Positions 38,629 to 47,752 of a stretch of 64,000 bases of DNA are shown piece after piece. A model generated the notes under the pieces. That model saw only the letters and a program-made list of their open reading frames with translations, had not been told where the DNA came from and did no database searches. How positions within the stretch are numbered: position 1 is the first letter of the stretch; every line of letters starts with the position of its first letter. This DNA comes from Algoriphagus marinus (GTDB lineage Bacteria; Bacteroidota; Bacteroidia; Cytophagales; Cyclobacteriaceae): assembly GCF_001936475.1 (NCBI RefSeq), contig NZ_MSPQ01000009.1, positions 124,001 through 188,000 of the forward strand, written 5' to 3'. The position numbers were made by a program, and so were the translations under genes.

Positions 38629-40151
38629 TGAATCGAATAAAGGTCAAGTCTTCTTTGTTCTAGGTTTCTCACACTTCCTGCTTTTCGCTGCTTAGTCAAT
38701 AAGTCTAAATCAACATCTGCTACAATGATCGTCTCCTCATTTTCTGAAGCCTGAGCGACTATTGCATCATGCGGAAAAGAAAAGTCAGAAGGTGAGAAAA
38801 TTGCTGCTTGGGAATATTGAATATCCATATTCTCAACTTTTGGGAGATTACCCACAGAACCAGTAATTGCTACGTAGCATTCGTTCTCGATCGCACGTGA
38901 TCTGGCACAAGTATTTACGCGAAGGAATGCATTCTTGGTATCAGTCCAAAAAGGAACAAATAAAATATCCATTTCTTGTTCTGCGAGGATTCGCCCCAAC
39001 TCAGGAAATTCAACGTCGTAACAAATTAAAATTCCAATCCTACCGGCGTCAGTATCGAAGACATTAATACCATTTCCACCTTGAAGCCCCCAATAAGATG
39101 CTTCATCCGGTGTAATGTGTAATTTATATTGCTTATCCTGAGTACCGTCCCTTCGGCAGAGGTAGCTTACATTTCGGAGCTTCTTACCATCGTATTCAGG
39201 CATGGATCCTGCGATGATATTCAAATTATATGATACAGCCAGATCGCTCATTCTACTTACAATCTCATCTGTATAATCAGCGAGATTCCGGATTGCCTCA
39301 GAAGCATCCATATCATTAAACTCTGCCAATAAGGGTGCATTAAAAAACTCTGGTAGCAAGCAAAAATCCGATTTGTAGCCAGAAACTGTATCCACGAAAA
39401 ACTCTACCTGCTGCATCAAATCGTCTACATTAGAGAATCTACGCATTTTCCATTGCACAAGACCCAATCTGACAATTGACTTCTTATTTCCAATTAATTT
39501 CTCATCCTTTTCATAGTAGATATTGATCCACTCAAGAAGAGTAGCATAAGCTCTAGAATCAGTGTCTGAAGGCAAATATTTGGTAATAACTTTTCTGACG
39601 TGGAACTCATTTGCCAATTGAAACGAAAGCACCGGGTCAAAGACCTCTTTGTTCTTGACTAAGTCGATGTACTTTCTAGGGGTCATCTCATCGGCGTATT
39701 TCGAATAACCAGGGATTCTACCTCCGGCAATGATTGACCTTAGATTAAGATTCTCACAAAGTTCTTTTCGCGCATCATATAATCTCCTCCCAATTCGCAT
39801 ACCTCGATAGTCGGCATGAACGAAAACATCCGTTCCGTACAAGGTGTCGCCTTCGTCATCATGAGTATCAAATTTACCAAAGCCGGTAATCTGATCGTAA
39901 GTGTGATTATCACCAAATCGAGCATAATCTACGATTAAGCTCAATGCAGCTGCAACCACTATCCCATTATCCTCAATACATATCTGACCTTCAGGAAAGG
40001 CATTAAGTTGATTTTTTAATTCTGCTTTAGTCCAAGCTCCCCCTTGATTTTGATAAATGGAAATCATGATTTGTCGGATATCCTCATAATCAGAAAGCTT
40101 GATGTTTCGAAGTTTGAGTCTGTGCTCTAGCTCTTCTCTGTGTTTGCTCAT
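38610..40151 (-). CDS. GNAT acetyltransferase fused to carbon-nitrogen hydrolase
   Basis: The 513-residue protein has an N-terminal GNAT domain (about 15-200, with the acetyl-CoA loop YRGMRIGRRLYDAR) and a C-terminal nitrilase-superfamily domain (about 225-490). The nitrilase triad is seen as Glu in LLPEFFNAP, Lys in DKQYKLHITPDEA and Cys in ILICYDVEFPELGR. Fused GNAT/C-N hydrolases of this layout are known; one idea is acylation and repair or degradation of amides. The substrate is unknown. It is probably the first gene of the kdsC-kdsA operon. Confidence 0.85.
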   Translation of the reverse strand: MSKHREELEHRLKLRNIKLSDYEDIRQIMISIYQNQGGAWTKAELKNQLNAFPEGQICIEDNGIVVAAALSLIVDYARFGDNHTYDQITGFGKFDTHDDEGDTLYGTDVFVHADYRGMRIGRRLYDARKELCENLNLRSIIAGGRIPGYSKYADEMTPRKYIDLVKNKEVFDPVLSFQLANEFHVRKVITKYLPSDTDSRAYATLLEWINIYYEKDEKLIGNKKSIVRLGLVQWKMRRFSNVDDLMQQVEFFVDTVSGYKSDFCLLPEFFNAPLLAEFNDMDASEAIRNLADYTDEIVSRMSDLAVSYNLNIIAGSMPEYDGKKLRNVSYLCRRDGTQDKQYKLHITPDEASYWGLQGGNGINVFDTDAGRIGILICYDVEFPELGRILAEQEMDILFVPFWTDTKNAFLRVNTCARSRAIENECYVAITGSVGNLPKVENMDIQYSQAAIFSPSDFSFPHDAIVAQASENEETIIVADVDLDLLTKQRKAGSVRNLEQRRLDLYSIQWKQKK

Positions 40152-40290
40152 GAGCCAAAATTAGCCAAAACTATCTAATAATTCGGTATTCGGATGGTCA
40201 GTAATATGAGAACAAAAATCCTTCTGGCTTATTTTTTGGTTAACTTTCAAAATAGAAACGAGAAACCTCTTAATAAATAAACCGATAGGT

Positions 40291-41217
40291 TTGAATGAAC
40301 TCAAAATCAAACAAATGCAACAAAACATTGACGAAGTAGCCAAAGAAAAAGCTCAAAGTCTCTTAGAATGGCTTGAAGAGATCATGAATTTCAGTCTTTT
40401 TAATTTAGGAGATTCAAAATTAACCATTGGACTAGTCCTTACTCTAATCCTCTCTTTTGTAGTACTTTTCATCGGAGCTGAATGGATTAGAAAACTCATC
40501 GTCAATAAGATCTTAAGTCGATATCGTTTGGACGTAGGAACTCGAAAGTCCATCGGTACAATGATTAAGTACTTTTTAATCTTGGCGGGTATTTTTTCCA
40601 TTCTTCAAACCAATGGCCTGGATTTAAGTGCATTTGGGATTTTAGCAGGTGCAGTTGGTGTAGGTATTGGTTTCGGCCTTCAAAATATCACCAACAACTT
40701 CATTAGTGGGTTGATTATTTTATTTGAACAGCCCATAAAAGAAGGTGACCGGATTGAAGTCGGCGATGTTTCAGGAGATGTTATTAAAATATCAGCCCGA
40801 TCTACCATGATTGTCACAAATGATAATATCAGTATCATCGTCCCAAATAGTCAATTTATTGATAGTCAAGTAATAAACTGGTCACATAATGATCGAAATA
40901 TCCGATTCAATTTCCCTGTTGGGGTATCATACAAAGAAGATCCTGAAAAAATAAAACGAATCTTACTTGATGTAGCAAAGCATAACAGTGGGGTTTTGAA
41001 TTTACCTGAACCAGATGTCTTGTTTGAGGAATTCGGTGATAGTAGTCTTAATTTTAGCCTTCGGGTTTGGACTTCGGAATACATTAATAGACCCAAAGTT
41101 CTTAAAAGTCAATTATATTACGAGATCTTCAGGATATTTAAAGAAGAGGGCGTTGAAATACCTTTCCCACAGCGTGATCTTCATATGAAATCAGGGTTTG
41201 AAAATCTTATGAAATAA
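40291..41217 (+). CDS. mscS: Small-conductance mechanosensitive channel (MscS)
   Basis: The 308-residue protein has three membrane helices between about residues 45 and 150, the pore helix GAVGVGIGFGLQNITNNFISGLIILFEQPI (rich in Gly and Ala), and the cytoplasmic MscS beta domain with EGDRIEVGDVSGDV and PNSQFIDSQVINWS. MscS channels release solutes on hypo-osmotic shock. The ATG at 40291 is the first in frame; one at 40315 is also possible. It is divergent from the GNAT/nitrilase gene. Confidence 0.92.
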   Translation: MNELKIKQMQQNIDEVAKEKAQSLLEWLEEIMNFSLFNLGDSKLTIGLVLTLILSFVVLFIGAEWIRKLIVNKILSRYRLDVGTRKSIGTMIKYFLILAGIFSILQTNGLDLSAFGILAGAVGVGIGFGLQNITNNFISGLIILFEQPIKEGDRIEVGDVSGDVIKISARSTMIVTNDNISIIVPNSQFIDSQVINWSHNDRNIRFNFPVGVSYKEDPEKIKRILLDVAKHNSGVLNLPEPDVLFEEFGDSSLNFSLRVWTSEYINRPKVLKSQLYYEIFRIFKEEGVEIPFPQRDLHMKSGFENLMK

Positions 41218-41268
41218 GTCTAATTTTCAGCTTTGATAAGAAATAAGCGGGTGGAGTAAAGTCTCAAT

Positions 41269-42192
41269 ATGAAAAAACTAATATTTATTTTTCTTTTTTT
41301 CGCAACAGCTTCTGCCTATTCACAAAGCTTCTACAGGTATCGATTTGAAGAACCATGGTCGATATCGGCGAGTATCGGTCCTACCCAATATTTTGGAGAG
41401 CTCTATTCTTTTTGGAAGTATAATGAAGGAGTTCAACCAGATTGGAATGCGAATTTTGCTTTCCACTATACTTTCGGTACGCATTTACGAGCAAGAGGAG
41501 AATTTTCTTATGTAAAAATGTCTGGGCAAGACCCTCCGTCTGATCCTAGAGCTTATCGGACACCTAGGAATTTAGATTTCCGAGCTCAAAACTGGGAGCT
41601 TACCGGCATCGTTGAGTATTATTTATATCCTGTAAAAACTCCAAATATCAATCGTCCACTATGGAATCCTTACGTTTTCGTGGGATTAGGCATGTCTACT
41701 AATAATCCTGAAACTCAGTTGGATGGGAATTGGGTAGATCTCCGTCCGCTACAACTTGAAAACAACCCTTATGAGCGCTATATAGTGGTAATCCCTACGG
41801 GGCTTGGGTTAAAATATAAATTGAATGTCTACATGGACTTGACATTCGAAGGAAATTACCGATGGACTTTTACAGACTACATGGATGACATTTCTGCTTA
41901 CAATGTGTCAGAGTTTTATTTAGATCTAGTGGATGATTATGTCACTGGAAACAATCCAGATCGACTTAGGCTTGCAATCAGAAACCCAAACTTTATGGAT
42001 GACAATGGGCTACCTGATGTCGATAAAATCCTACGAAATAATGGCCGAATCCGAAGAGGATCCGGTCTTACACACCGATTCGATGGCTATATGACCGTGA
42101 ATCTTGGCCTTGAAATCCACTTGTCACGAGATATTTTCGACAACTGGATCTTCAGAAACCGAATCAATGAAAAGCGGTTCAGATTCTGGTAA
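41269..42192 (+). CDS. DUF6089-type outer-membrane protein
   Basis: The 307-residue protein has a signal peptide (about 1-19, ending SAYSQ). The mature part starts SISASIGPTQYFGELYSF, the hallmark of DUF6089 and related beta-barrel proteins, and is rich in alternating strands with aromatic residues (ENTYRWTFTDYMDDIS). The likely place is the outer membrane. The function of the family is unknown. It starts 51 bases after mscS and may be co-transcribed. Confidence 0.78.
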   Translation: MKKLIFIFLFFATASAYSQSFYRYRFEEPWSISASIGPTQYFGELYSFWKYNEGVQPDWNANFAFHYTFGTHLRARGEFSYVKMSGQDPPSDPRAYRTPRNLDFRAQNWELTGIVEYYLYPVKTPNINRPLWNPYVFVGLGMSTNNPETQLDGNWVDLRPLQLENNPYERYIVVIPTGLGLKYKLNVYMDLTFEGNYRWTFTDYMDDISAYNVSEFYLDLVDDYVTGNNPDRLRLAIRNPNFMDDNGLPDVDKILRNNGRIRRGSGLTHRFDGYMTVNLGLEIHLSRDIFDNWIFRNRINEKRFRFW

Positions 42193-42193
42193 A

Positions 42194-43018
42194 CTAGGTC
42201 TTTACGCTTAGCACACCCAAATCACTCTTGAAAATCAAAGTCTCTGTAGTTCCTATTTGATAGGTTGGTGCATGGCTATGATCACTGGAAACCAAAATAA
42301 TCCATTTAATATTCTGGGTTTCGGCAAAAGCAATCATCCCCTTTTCTACCTCAGAATCATTGAAAATATGCTGGTGAAAAGTCAATTCCTCATGCCCTTT
42401 CATAAATGAATTCATTCCCGAAGTGATTTCTTGTGTCGAAGTAAAATGAGCAGGAACATTGACGAACAACAAATGAACTGTACTTTTAAATAGCTTGACA
42501 AGTGGCTTGATTTTCTCAAAAGCTATTTTAGATTTTGGTTCAAAATCTGAAGCAAAAGCAACCTTTCGGAAATCATTTCCATCCAAGGCCTCTTTCACAG
42601 CTAAAACAGGGCAAGTGGCTTTACGAAGCACTTTTTGGAGCGTAGAACCTATAAAGTTCCCTTCCACATATCCTTTACCATAGGCACCTAGCACCACTAA
42701 ATCGGGGTTTTCCTCTTGAATTACCCGAAGGATTAATTCATTTGGAACTCCTATTCGGATTATTTGTCGGATTGGAGCTTTTGCCGGCGCAATCTTATGG
42801 ATATAGTCAGGAAGCACTTCTTCGGCCTCCTCAAATTCTGAGATCAGATCAGGATAGTTCTTTTTCGCCTCATCGGAGAGTAATTCCCAATCCACCTCTG
42901 AAGGAATGACGGTAACACAGAGAATCTCCGCATCGGATTTAGCACTTATTTTTTGAGCAGTTTTTAGTGCCGCAAGTGAATAGGAGGAAAAATCAAAAGG
43001 AACAAGGATCTTTTTCAT
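42194..43018 (-). CDS. Two-domain universal stress protein
   Basis: The 274-residue cytoplasmic protein holds two tandem Usp domains, first at about 1-140, second at about 150-274. The first begins ILVPFDFSSYSLAALKTAQ and has the ATP-binding type motif GAYGKGYVEGNFIGSTLQKVLR; the second, ILVSSDHSHAPTYQIGTTETLI, lacks a clear motif of that kind. Universal stress proteins bind nucleotides in stress survival; the specific role here is unknown. It is convergent with the DUF6089 gene, one base apart. Confidence 0.88.
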   Translation of the reverse strand: MKKILVPFDFSSYSLAALKTAQKISAKSDAEILCVTVIPSEVDWELLSDEAKKNYPDLISEFEEAEEVLPDYIHKIAPAKAPIRQIIRIGVPNELILRVIQEENPDLVVLGAYGKGYVEGNFIGSTLQKVLRKATCPVLAVKEALDGNDFRKVAFASDFEPKSKIAFEKIKPLVKLFKSTVHLLFVNVPAHFTSTQEITSGMNSFMKGHEELTFHQHIFNDSEVEKGMIAFAETQNIKWIILVSSDHSHAPTYQIGTTETLIFKSDLGVLSVKT

Positions 43019-43120
43019 AATGATGTAGAAATTGATTGAACCTAAATTTCAAAATAAAAACCTCATTTTCAGCTAACAAAAATCAGCTGAACTCATGATA
43101 AAAATTAGCAAAAAAAATCT

Positions 43121-43582
43121 TTAAAGATCCATTTCCATTTTTACATCACATCGACAATACTTTCCTTCTTCAGGTATAACTGATCTAAAACCAAGTTTTT
43201 CGTAAATATGAAGCGCTGCTTTCAGCTTAGTATTACTATACAAAACAAGTTTTTTACCTCCCATTTCGCGGGCCTTGGCAATAATAGATTTCCCTAAAAG
43301 CATCCCAATTCCTCTACCTTGGGCCTTTGGATCAACCCCCATTTTAATCATTTCAAAGGTATCGTCTCCAGATTTATATAGGGCTACAGTTCCAAGAATT
43401 TCCTCTCCAAGCTTTGCGAAAATAATTGTACCTCCAGTTTTTATAATAGTCTCCTCTGGTCTCTCGAACTGCTCGATATCAAAAGGCTCAAGCGAAAAAA
43501 GCGATTCTACCCAAGATTGGTTGATAGCTTTAAAGGCAGAATTATAGGCTGGGGAGTAAGGTAAAATTCGAACTTGGTCCAC
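43121..43582 (-). CDS. GNAT family N-acetyltransferase
   Basis: The 153-residue GNAT enzyme has the motif A loop PKAQGRGIGMLLGKSIIAKA near residues 95-115, and motif B LYSNTKLKAALHIYEKLGF. GNATs transfer an acetyl group from acetyl-CoA to an amine; the substrate cannot be told. It is a single-gene unit divergent from ridA. Confidence 0.85.
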   Translation of the reverse strand: MDQVRILPYSPAYNSAFKAINQSWVESLFSLEPFDIEQFERPEETIIKTGGTIIFAKLGEEILGTVALYKSGDDTFEMIKMGVDPKAQGRGIGMLLGKSIIAKAREMGGKKLVLYSNTKLKAALHIYEKLGFRSVIPEEGKYCRCDVKMEMDL

Positions 43583-43663
43583 GAGTTCTATTTTTTGAGG
43601 TTTGAGATTGTTAAATGTAACCAGAATCGATTAGCTTAGAAATATAAATAACTCAAAAATACT

Positions 43664-44176
43664 ATGAAATCACTTCAATTCTTTACGCTACTAGCTGCTC
43701 TGGCCACTTTTCCATTTTTCACACAGGCTCAATCACCTGATGCCCGGATCAAAGAACTAGGCATCAATCTACCTGAAGTGGGACAACCCATGGGCACTTA
43801 TGTCAAGTGGAGACAGGTAGGAAATATACTTTATTTGGCTGGAAATGGCCCGGATGTGTTTGGGAAAGTTGGAGCAGATTTGACGCTGGAGCAAGGTTAT
43901 CAAGCGGCCCGAGAAACCGGTATCGAGACTTTAGCCGTACTCAAAGCTGCCACAGGAGGCGATTTAAGCCGGATCAAACAGTTTGTAAAAGTGCTGGGAA
44001 TGGTAAATTCCGCACCGGACTTCACTGATCATCCTAGAGTTATTAATGGCTTTTCAGATTTGATGGTGGAAGTCTTTGGTGAACCTGGAAAGCATGCCCG
44101 ATCAGCAGTTGGTGTTGCTGCCTTGCCAAACAATATTGCCGTGGAGATCGAAGTAATCGTGGAATTGAAAGATTAA
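43664..44176 (+). CDS. Exported RidA-like protein
   Basis: The 170-residue protein is a RidA/YjgF-family chorismate mutase-like fold (GNGPDVFG, ETGIETLAVLKAATGGDL, HARSAVGVAALPNN with the conserved Arg). Cytoplasmic RidA hydrolyses reactive enamines or imines from amino acid metabolism. Unlike typical RidA it has an N-terminal signal peptide (about 1-22, ending FTQAQ), so it should be periplasmic. The role there is unknown. Confidence 0.83.
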   Translation: MKSLQFFTLLAALATFPFFTQAQSPDARIKELGINLPEVGQPMGTYVKWRQVGNILYLAGNGPDVFGKVGADLTLEQGYQAARETGIETLAVLKAATGGDLSRIKQFVKVLGMVNSAPDFTDHPRVINGFSDLMVEVFGEPGKHARSAVGVAALPNNIAVEIEVIVELKD

Positions 44177-44274
44177 AAAAAGCCGGATGATCGATGTTCG
44201 ATGTCAGGTGACTGATGTTGGACGTGGGTTGTCCCAAACTTGGGCTGACCAATATCCATAATCAAGAAATGAAC

Positions 44275-44751
44275 TTAAAAATCAAGACTAGCCTGCTTTG
44301 CTTGTCGTGGTCTTCCTTCTAGTTCCAGCAACTTCTCTTTCCGACCCAAACCTCCAGCATAGCCGGTGAGTTGACCATTGGTACCGATGATTCGATGGCA
44401 AGGGATAATCACTAATATGGGATTTGCTCCAATCGCCGCTCCAACTGCACGAATCGCAGCTGGATTGCCAAGGGTTTGGGAAAGCTTCAAATAGGAAGTT
44501 GTCTCCCCAAAAGGAATGGTATTTACGGCAGTCCAAACCCGTTGTTGAAAGGCTGTTCCGCTAATTGCCAAGGGGAGATTAAACACCTTGCGCTTTCCTG
44601 AAAAATACTCTTCCAATTGCTCCTGAGCTTTCAAGACGACAGCTTCCAAGACTTCGGGAGAAACCGATTCTTCAGTAAATCGGAGTTCGGAAATCATTTC
44701 TTCCTGAGTATTGATCAGAATATTTCCGAGTGGAGATGGGATGATAGGCAT
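44275..44751 (-). CDS. ogt: Methylated-DNA-protein-cysteine methyltransferase
   Basis: The 158-residue protein takes alkyl groups from O6-alkylguanine or O4-alkylthymine onto its own cysteine. The active site is VIIPCHRIIGTNG (Cys118), with the DNA-binding RAVGAAIGANP and the residue Arg in FQQRVWTAV. It fits Ogt-type enzymes lacking an AdaA part. Apparently monocistronic. Confidence 0.93.
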   Translation of the reverse strand: MPIIPSPLGNILINTQEEMISELRFTEESVSPEVLEAVVLKAQEQLEEYFSGKRKVFNLPLAISGTAFQQRVWTAVNTIPFGETTSYLKLSQTLGNPAAIRAVGAAIGANPILVIIPCHRIIGTNGQLTGYAGGLGRKEKLLELEGRPRQAKQASLDF

Positions 44752-44811
44752 TGTTATTTTTTATTTATTTTGATTGTCTGCGATGATGCCTTGTCCTCTG
44801 TTTCTTTGCTT

Positions 44812-44852
44812 ATCAGGCTGGAAGACCGATGACCGATGACCGAAGTACCAGC
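44812..44852 (-). repeat. CGGTC-type intergenic repeat, copy 3 (reverse)
   Basis: Read on the minus strand it starts TACTTCGGTCATCGGTCA and continues with another CGGTCTTCC unit. It belongs to the family at 16629 and 18544. Confidence 0.5.
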
Positions 44853-44959
44853 TATGCTAGTGTTTATCATTCATTAAGTCGTTTTTCACATTTTACTGGT
44901 GCAATTGCGGATATACATATTATTTAAAGTTAAAAATAGGAAATAGACTTTTTGAAATA

Positions 44960-45030
44960 TGCCTTCGGCGAAATAGGATTCGAACTGATTATTTCACCGA
45001 CCAAAGGGAGGTGTATTTCTACTGTATTTC
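44960..45030. repeat. Intergenic TATTTC-GAAG motif array, inverted
   Basis: Several degenerate units (TGCCTTCGGCGAAATA, TATTTCACCGACCAAAG, TATTTCTACTG) resemble the arrays at 46320-46420, 59030-59110 and 62690-62860. Function unknown. Confidence 0.45.
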
Positions 45031-45040
45031 TATTTTAATT

Positions 45041-45736
45041 TCAACTCATCGCCAGTCGATACCGCCACACTTCCTGCACTTGTTCGATTTCGACTTCAAA
45101 AGGCGGATAGATTGGGTTTGCTGAGCAAAGCAATAGTTTTTGGTCTGAGTTAATTCGGTTGTAGGCGATTTTAAAGGTCACTCCATCCTGCTCGGTGACG
45201 ATTACATAGCGTTCGCCATCTTTGATTACCAGCCAATCATCCACATATTCGCATACAATCCAAGCCCCATCAGGAATCGGAAGCATGGAGTCTCCATCCA
45301 CCTGAAATACCCGATGTTTCTTATCCATGGGTAGAAAAGGCAAGGCAAATCGTGGCAACTCCGCAATAAACTCCGGATCGGAAAACCCAGCCAAATAACT
45401 CGCCTTGGCACGTTGGGAGACCACTTCGATCAACTCGCGTCCTTGCTCATCCACTGTGGTTGCCAAGATTCGCAACTTCCGACCACGAAGAAATTGATCC
45501 GTTTCGAGGAGTTCGCGGAGTTTGTACGGAGAATAAGAAGTAAGATCTTCCCGAAGTAAAATATCCACCGATACCCCGAGGTAATCCGAAATTTTCACCA
45601 GTGTCTCCAAAGGCGGATTCACATTCAATTCGTATCCTGCAAGCTTAGACCGTGAAATCCCAATCGCAGAAGCCATGGTTTCTTGAGTGAGGGATTTTTG
45701 TTTTCGGAGGAATTTGATATTAGAATTAAGTGTCAT
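45041..45736 (-). CDS. XRE-S24 LexA-like transcriptional regulator
   Basis: The 231-residue protein has an N-terminal XRE helix-turn-helix (about 7-61, LTQETMASAIGISRSKLAGYELN) and a C-terminal S24 peptidase domain. Ser is in QVDGDSMLPIPDG and the probable Lys in VTFKIAYNRI, and a likely self-cleavage Ala-Gly lies in YLAGFSDPEF. Proteins of this type in Bacteroidota sit next to dinB/dnaE genes and are thought to repress them until DNA damage triggers self-cleavage. Here dinB is about 0.8 kb away, divergent, with a four-helix-bundle gene between. A weak TGTT-N8-AATA half-match lies at 45738-45753 before the start codon. Confidence 0.83.
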   Translation of the reverse strand: MTLNSNIKFLRKQKSLTQETMASAIGISRSKLAGYELNVNPPLETLVKISDYLGVSVDILLREDLTSYSPYKLRELLETDQFLRGRKLRILATTVDEQGRELIEVVSQRAKASYLAGFSDPEFIAELPRFALPFLPMDKKHRVFQVDGDSMLPIPDGAWIVCEYVDDWLVIKDGERYVIVTEQDGVTFKIAYNRINSDQKLLLCSANPIYPPFEVEIEQVQEVWRYRLAMS

Positions 45737-45882
45737 TTGTTCATTTAGTAATAGTTTAAGATAGCTTCGCAGATATTTTCAAGATAGTCTAAGACAGATA
45801 GCCTACCACCTGACTTACATTAGACAATTGTGAATTAGATCTTTCCGAAAACCTATTTACACCGAAGGTATATACACTAGCT

Positions 45883-46281
45883 CTATTTAGACGAAACTTT
45901 GTCTTTTGCATCATAAGTTGTCTTGATCTGCCGATTAAGTTTGATCTGCAAATTTTTTGCAATACAGTTGATCTCTTGATATTCCTCTTCTAGCACTATT
46001 TTTCGCTCCTGACCTACACTAATCCAGTGTTCAACACTCTCTGAAAGTGATGCCCTAGCGATATAATAAAACCTTATTCTATCAAGAAAATGAAATCTCG
46101 CATAGCCCTCGGCAATGTTTGCTCCCACAGAATCTATAGAACTTATCATCTGATCTCCCCAGTTTTTCCTTAGGTGATAATCTAGTCTTTGATAGATAGT
46201 CCATGCCTTAGCAGACAATTGTCTTGACAAAATATAGATGTCCAATTCCTTGAGGGGGATGTATTTTGAGCTGGATTCCAT
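45883..46281 (-). CDS. Four-helix bundle protein (23S rRNA intervening-sequence protein family)
   Basis: The 132-residue protein has the family motifs RLDYHLRKNWGDQMISSIDSVGANIAEGYARF and RIRFYYIARASLSESVEHW. These small helical proteins are encoded in 23S rRNA insertions and scattered in Bacteroidota genomes; function unknown. It lies between the XRE-S24 regulator and dinB. Confidence 0.85.
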   Translation of the reverse strand: MESSSKYIPLKELDIYILSRQLSAKAWTIYQRLDYHLRKNWGDQMISSIDSVGANIAEGYARFHFLDRIRFYYIARASLSESVEHWISVGQERKIVLEEEYQEINCIAKNLQIKLNRQIKTTYDAKDKVSSK

Positions 46282-46319
46282 GGCTTTGTCTGAATTAGTT
46301 TACTACTGTCTCTCCCCTA

Positions 46320-46420
46320 TATCTCCGCGCAACGATATCTAGTGAAACCTATCTTTCGCTATCTCACCAAAGGTCTATCTCGCGAAGCTTATCTTGCCGA
46401 AGGCCTATCTTTCTTTTCTC
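46320..46420. repeat. Array of TATCTCNNNGAAGS intergenic units
   Basis: At least five degenerate units of about 13-14 bases (for example TATCTCACCAAAGG, TATCTCGCGAAGC, TATCTTGCCGAAGG) lie head to tail upstream of dinB. Similar arrays are upstream of dnaE (62690-62860) and at 59030-59110. Unit spacing is near-regular. Confidence 0.55.
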
Positions 46421-46475
46421 GTCAACCTCCGTCAATCCAATTTTAAGCTTATCCAAATATAAAAACTTTGATTAA

Positions 46476-46512
46476 ATTATAAACAATAAAATGTCAATTT
46501 AATAAACAATTA
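46476..46512 (+). promoter_or_regulatory. AT-rich element before dinB, shared with dnaE
   Basis: Ungapped comparison with 62640-62676 gives 29 of 37 identical bases. The core is TGTC-N9-AACA, against TGTT-N9-AACA at dnaE. It ends four bases before the dinB ATG at 46516, so a bound repressor would block the promoter. The XRE-S24 protein is the likely binder. Inference. Confidence 0.5.
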
Positions 46513-46515
46513 GAG

Positions 46516-47706
46516 ATGGAAGTGAAGCGGAATATTGTGCACATGGATTTGGATTCCTATTTCGTGTCGGTGGAGCGGCTGTTTGATAGCCGGTTGAATG
46601 GGAAACCTATCCTTATTGGGGGTTCGGGCGATCGAGGCGTAGTCGCTTCCTGCAGCTACGAAGCACGGAAATTCGGCGTACACTCAGCCATGCCTATGCG
46701 GACGGCGCGGCAGCTTTGCCCCGAAGCACTAATCATCCGGGGCGACTTCGAGAAGTACAGCCAAAAATCCCATGAAGTCACCGAGATCATCCGGGAGGAA
46801 GTGCCGCTTTTCGAGAAGTCCTCCATTGATGAATTCTACATCGACATGACCGGAATGGATCGGTTTTTTGGTTGCTTCAAGCTTTCCCAGCAGATCCGAG
46901 AGCGCATTATCAAGGAGACGGGCCTGCCGATTTCCTTAGGACTCTCTGCCAATAAAACTGTCTCCAAAGTAGCTACCGGCGAGGCAAAACCGAATAACGC
47001 CAAGCAGATTCTCCTCGGTGAGGAAAAGCCTTTTCTGGCCCCACTCTCGGTGCGCAAAATCCCCATGATCGGTGAAAAGACTTCCCAGACACTTTATAAT
47101 ATGGGAGTAAAAAAAGTCCTGACGCTACAGCAGATGCCGGCCGAACTCTTACAGGCGACCTTCGGGAAAAACGGCAATATGATCTGGGAAAAAGCAAACG
47201 GAATCGACACCTCGCCCGTCACGCCCTACTCCGAAGCAAAATCCATCTCTACGGAAAATACCTTCGAACAGGATACCATCGACGTGCGCATGCTGGAAGC
47301 TACCCTAGTGGCGATGTGCGAGCAACTCACGGGCAAACTTCGCCAAAATGGCCAACTCACCGCCTGTGTGAGTGTGAAAATCCGCTATTCCGACTTTGAT
47401 ACCCATACGAGCCAGCAACGCATCCCCTACTCTTCGGCTGATCATACGCTGATTCCGCTGGTCAAGGAGCTCTTTCGCAAGCTCTACAACCGTCGCATGC
47501 TAATCCGGCTCATCGGCGTACGCTTCAGTTCGCTAGTCTATGGCAACTATCAGATCAGCCTCTTCGAAGACACGCAGGAGCAGATCAACCTCTACCAGGC
47601 GCTGGACAAAATCAATGGGAAATTCGGTGAAAAAAGCGTCTGCCGGGCAGTGGGTATGGGTGTCGGCAGACGGCGATTCAATCCTTTTAATGGGATGACG
47701 GTGTGA
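46516..47706 (+). CDS. dinB: DNA polymerase IV (Y-family)
   Basis: The 396-residue protein is a translesion polymerase: palm MDLDSYFVSVERLF, fingers, SSIDEFYIDMTG (catalytic Asp and Glu), thumb and little-finger regions, and the C-terminal RRRFNPFNGMTV. Start and length fit the family. The coding sequence is much richer in G+C than its surroundings: 46681-46740 contains 38 G+C of 60. This suggests transfer, together with the dnaE at the window end which shows the same bias. Its 3' end is repeated at 52015-52090. Confidence 0.94.
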   Translation: MEVKRNIVHMDLDSYFVSVERLFDSRLNGKPILIGGSGDRGVVASCSYEARKFGVHSAMPMRTARQLCPEALIIRGDFEKYSQKSHEVTEIIREEVPLFEKSSIDEFYIDMTGMDRFFGCFKLSQQIRERIIKETGLPISLGLSANKTVSKVATGEAKPNNAKQILLGEEKPFLAPLSVRKIPMIGEKTSQTLYNMGVKKVLTLQQMPAELLQATFGKNGNMIWEKANGIDTSPVTPYSEAKSISTENTFEQDTIDVRMLEATLVAMCEQLTGKLRQNGQLTACVSVKIRYSDFDTHTSQQRIPYSSADHTLIPLVKELFRKLYNRRMLIRLIGVRFSSLVYGNYQISLFEDTQEQINLYQALDKINGKFGEKSVCRAVGMGVGRRRFNPFNGMTV

Positions 47707-47734
47707 AGAATTTAAAATGAAGAAATTTAAAATT
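47660..47734 (+). repeat. dinB 3' tail, copy 1 of a duplicated segment
   Basis: It covers the last codons of dinB, the stop codon and 28 bases beyond. A copy with a few substitutions is at 52015-52090. Confidence 0.8.
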
Positions 47735-47752
47735 AGACTGAATTGTAAGCAT

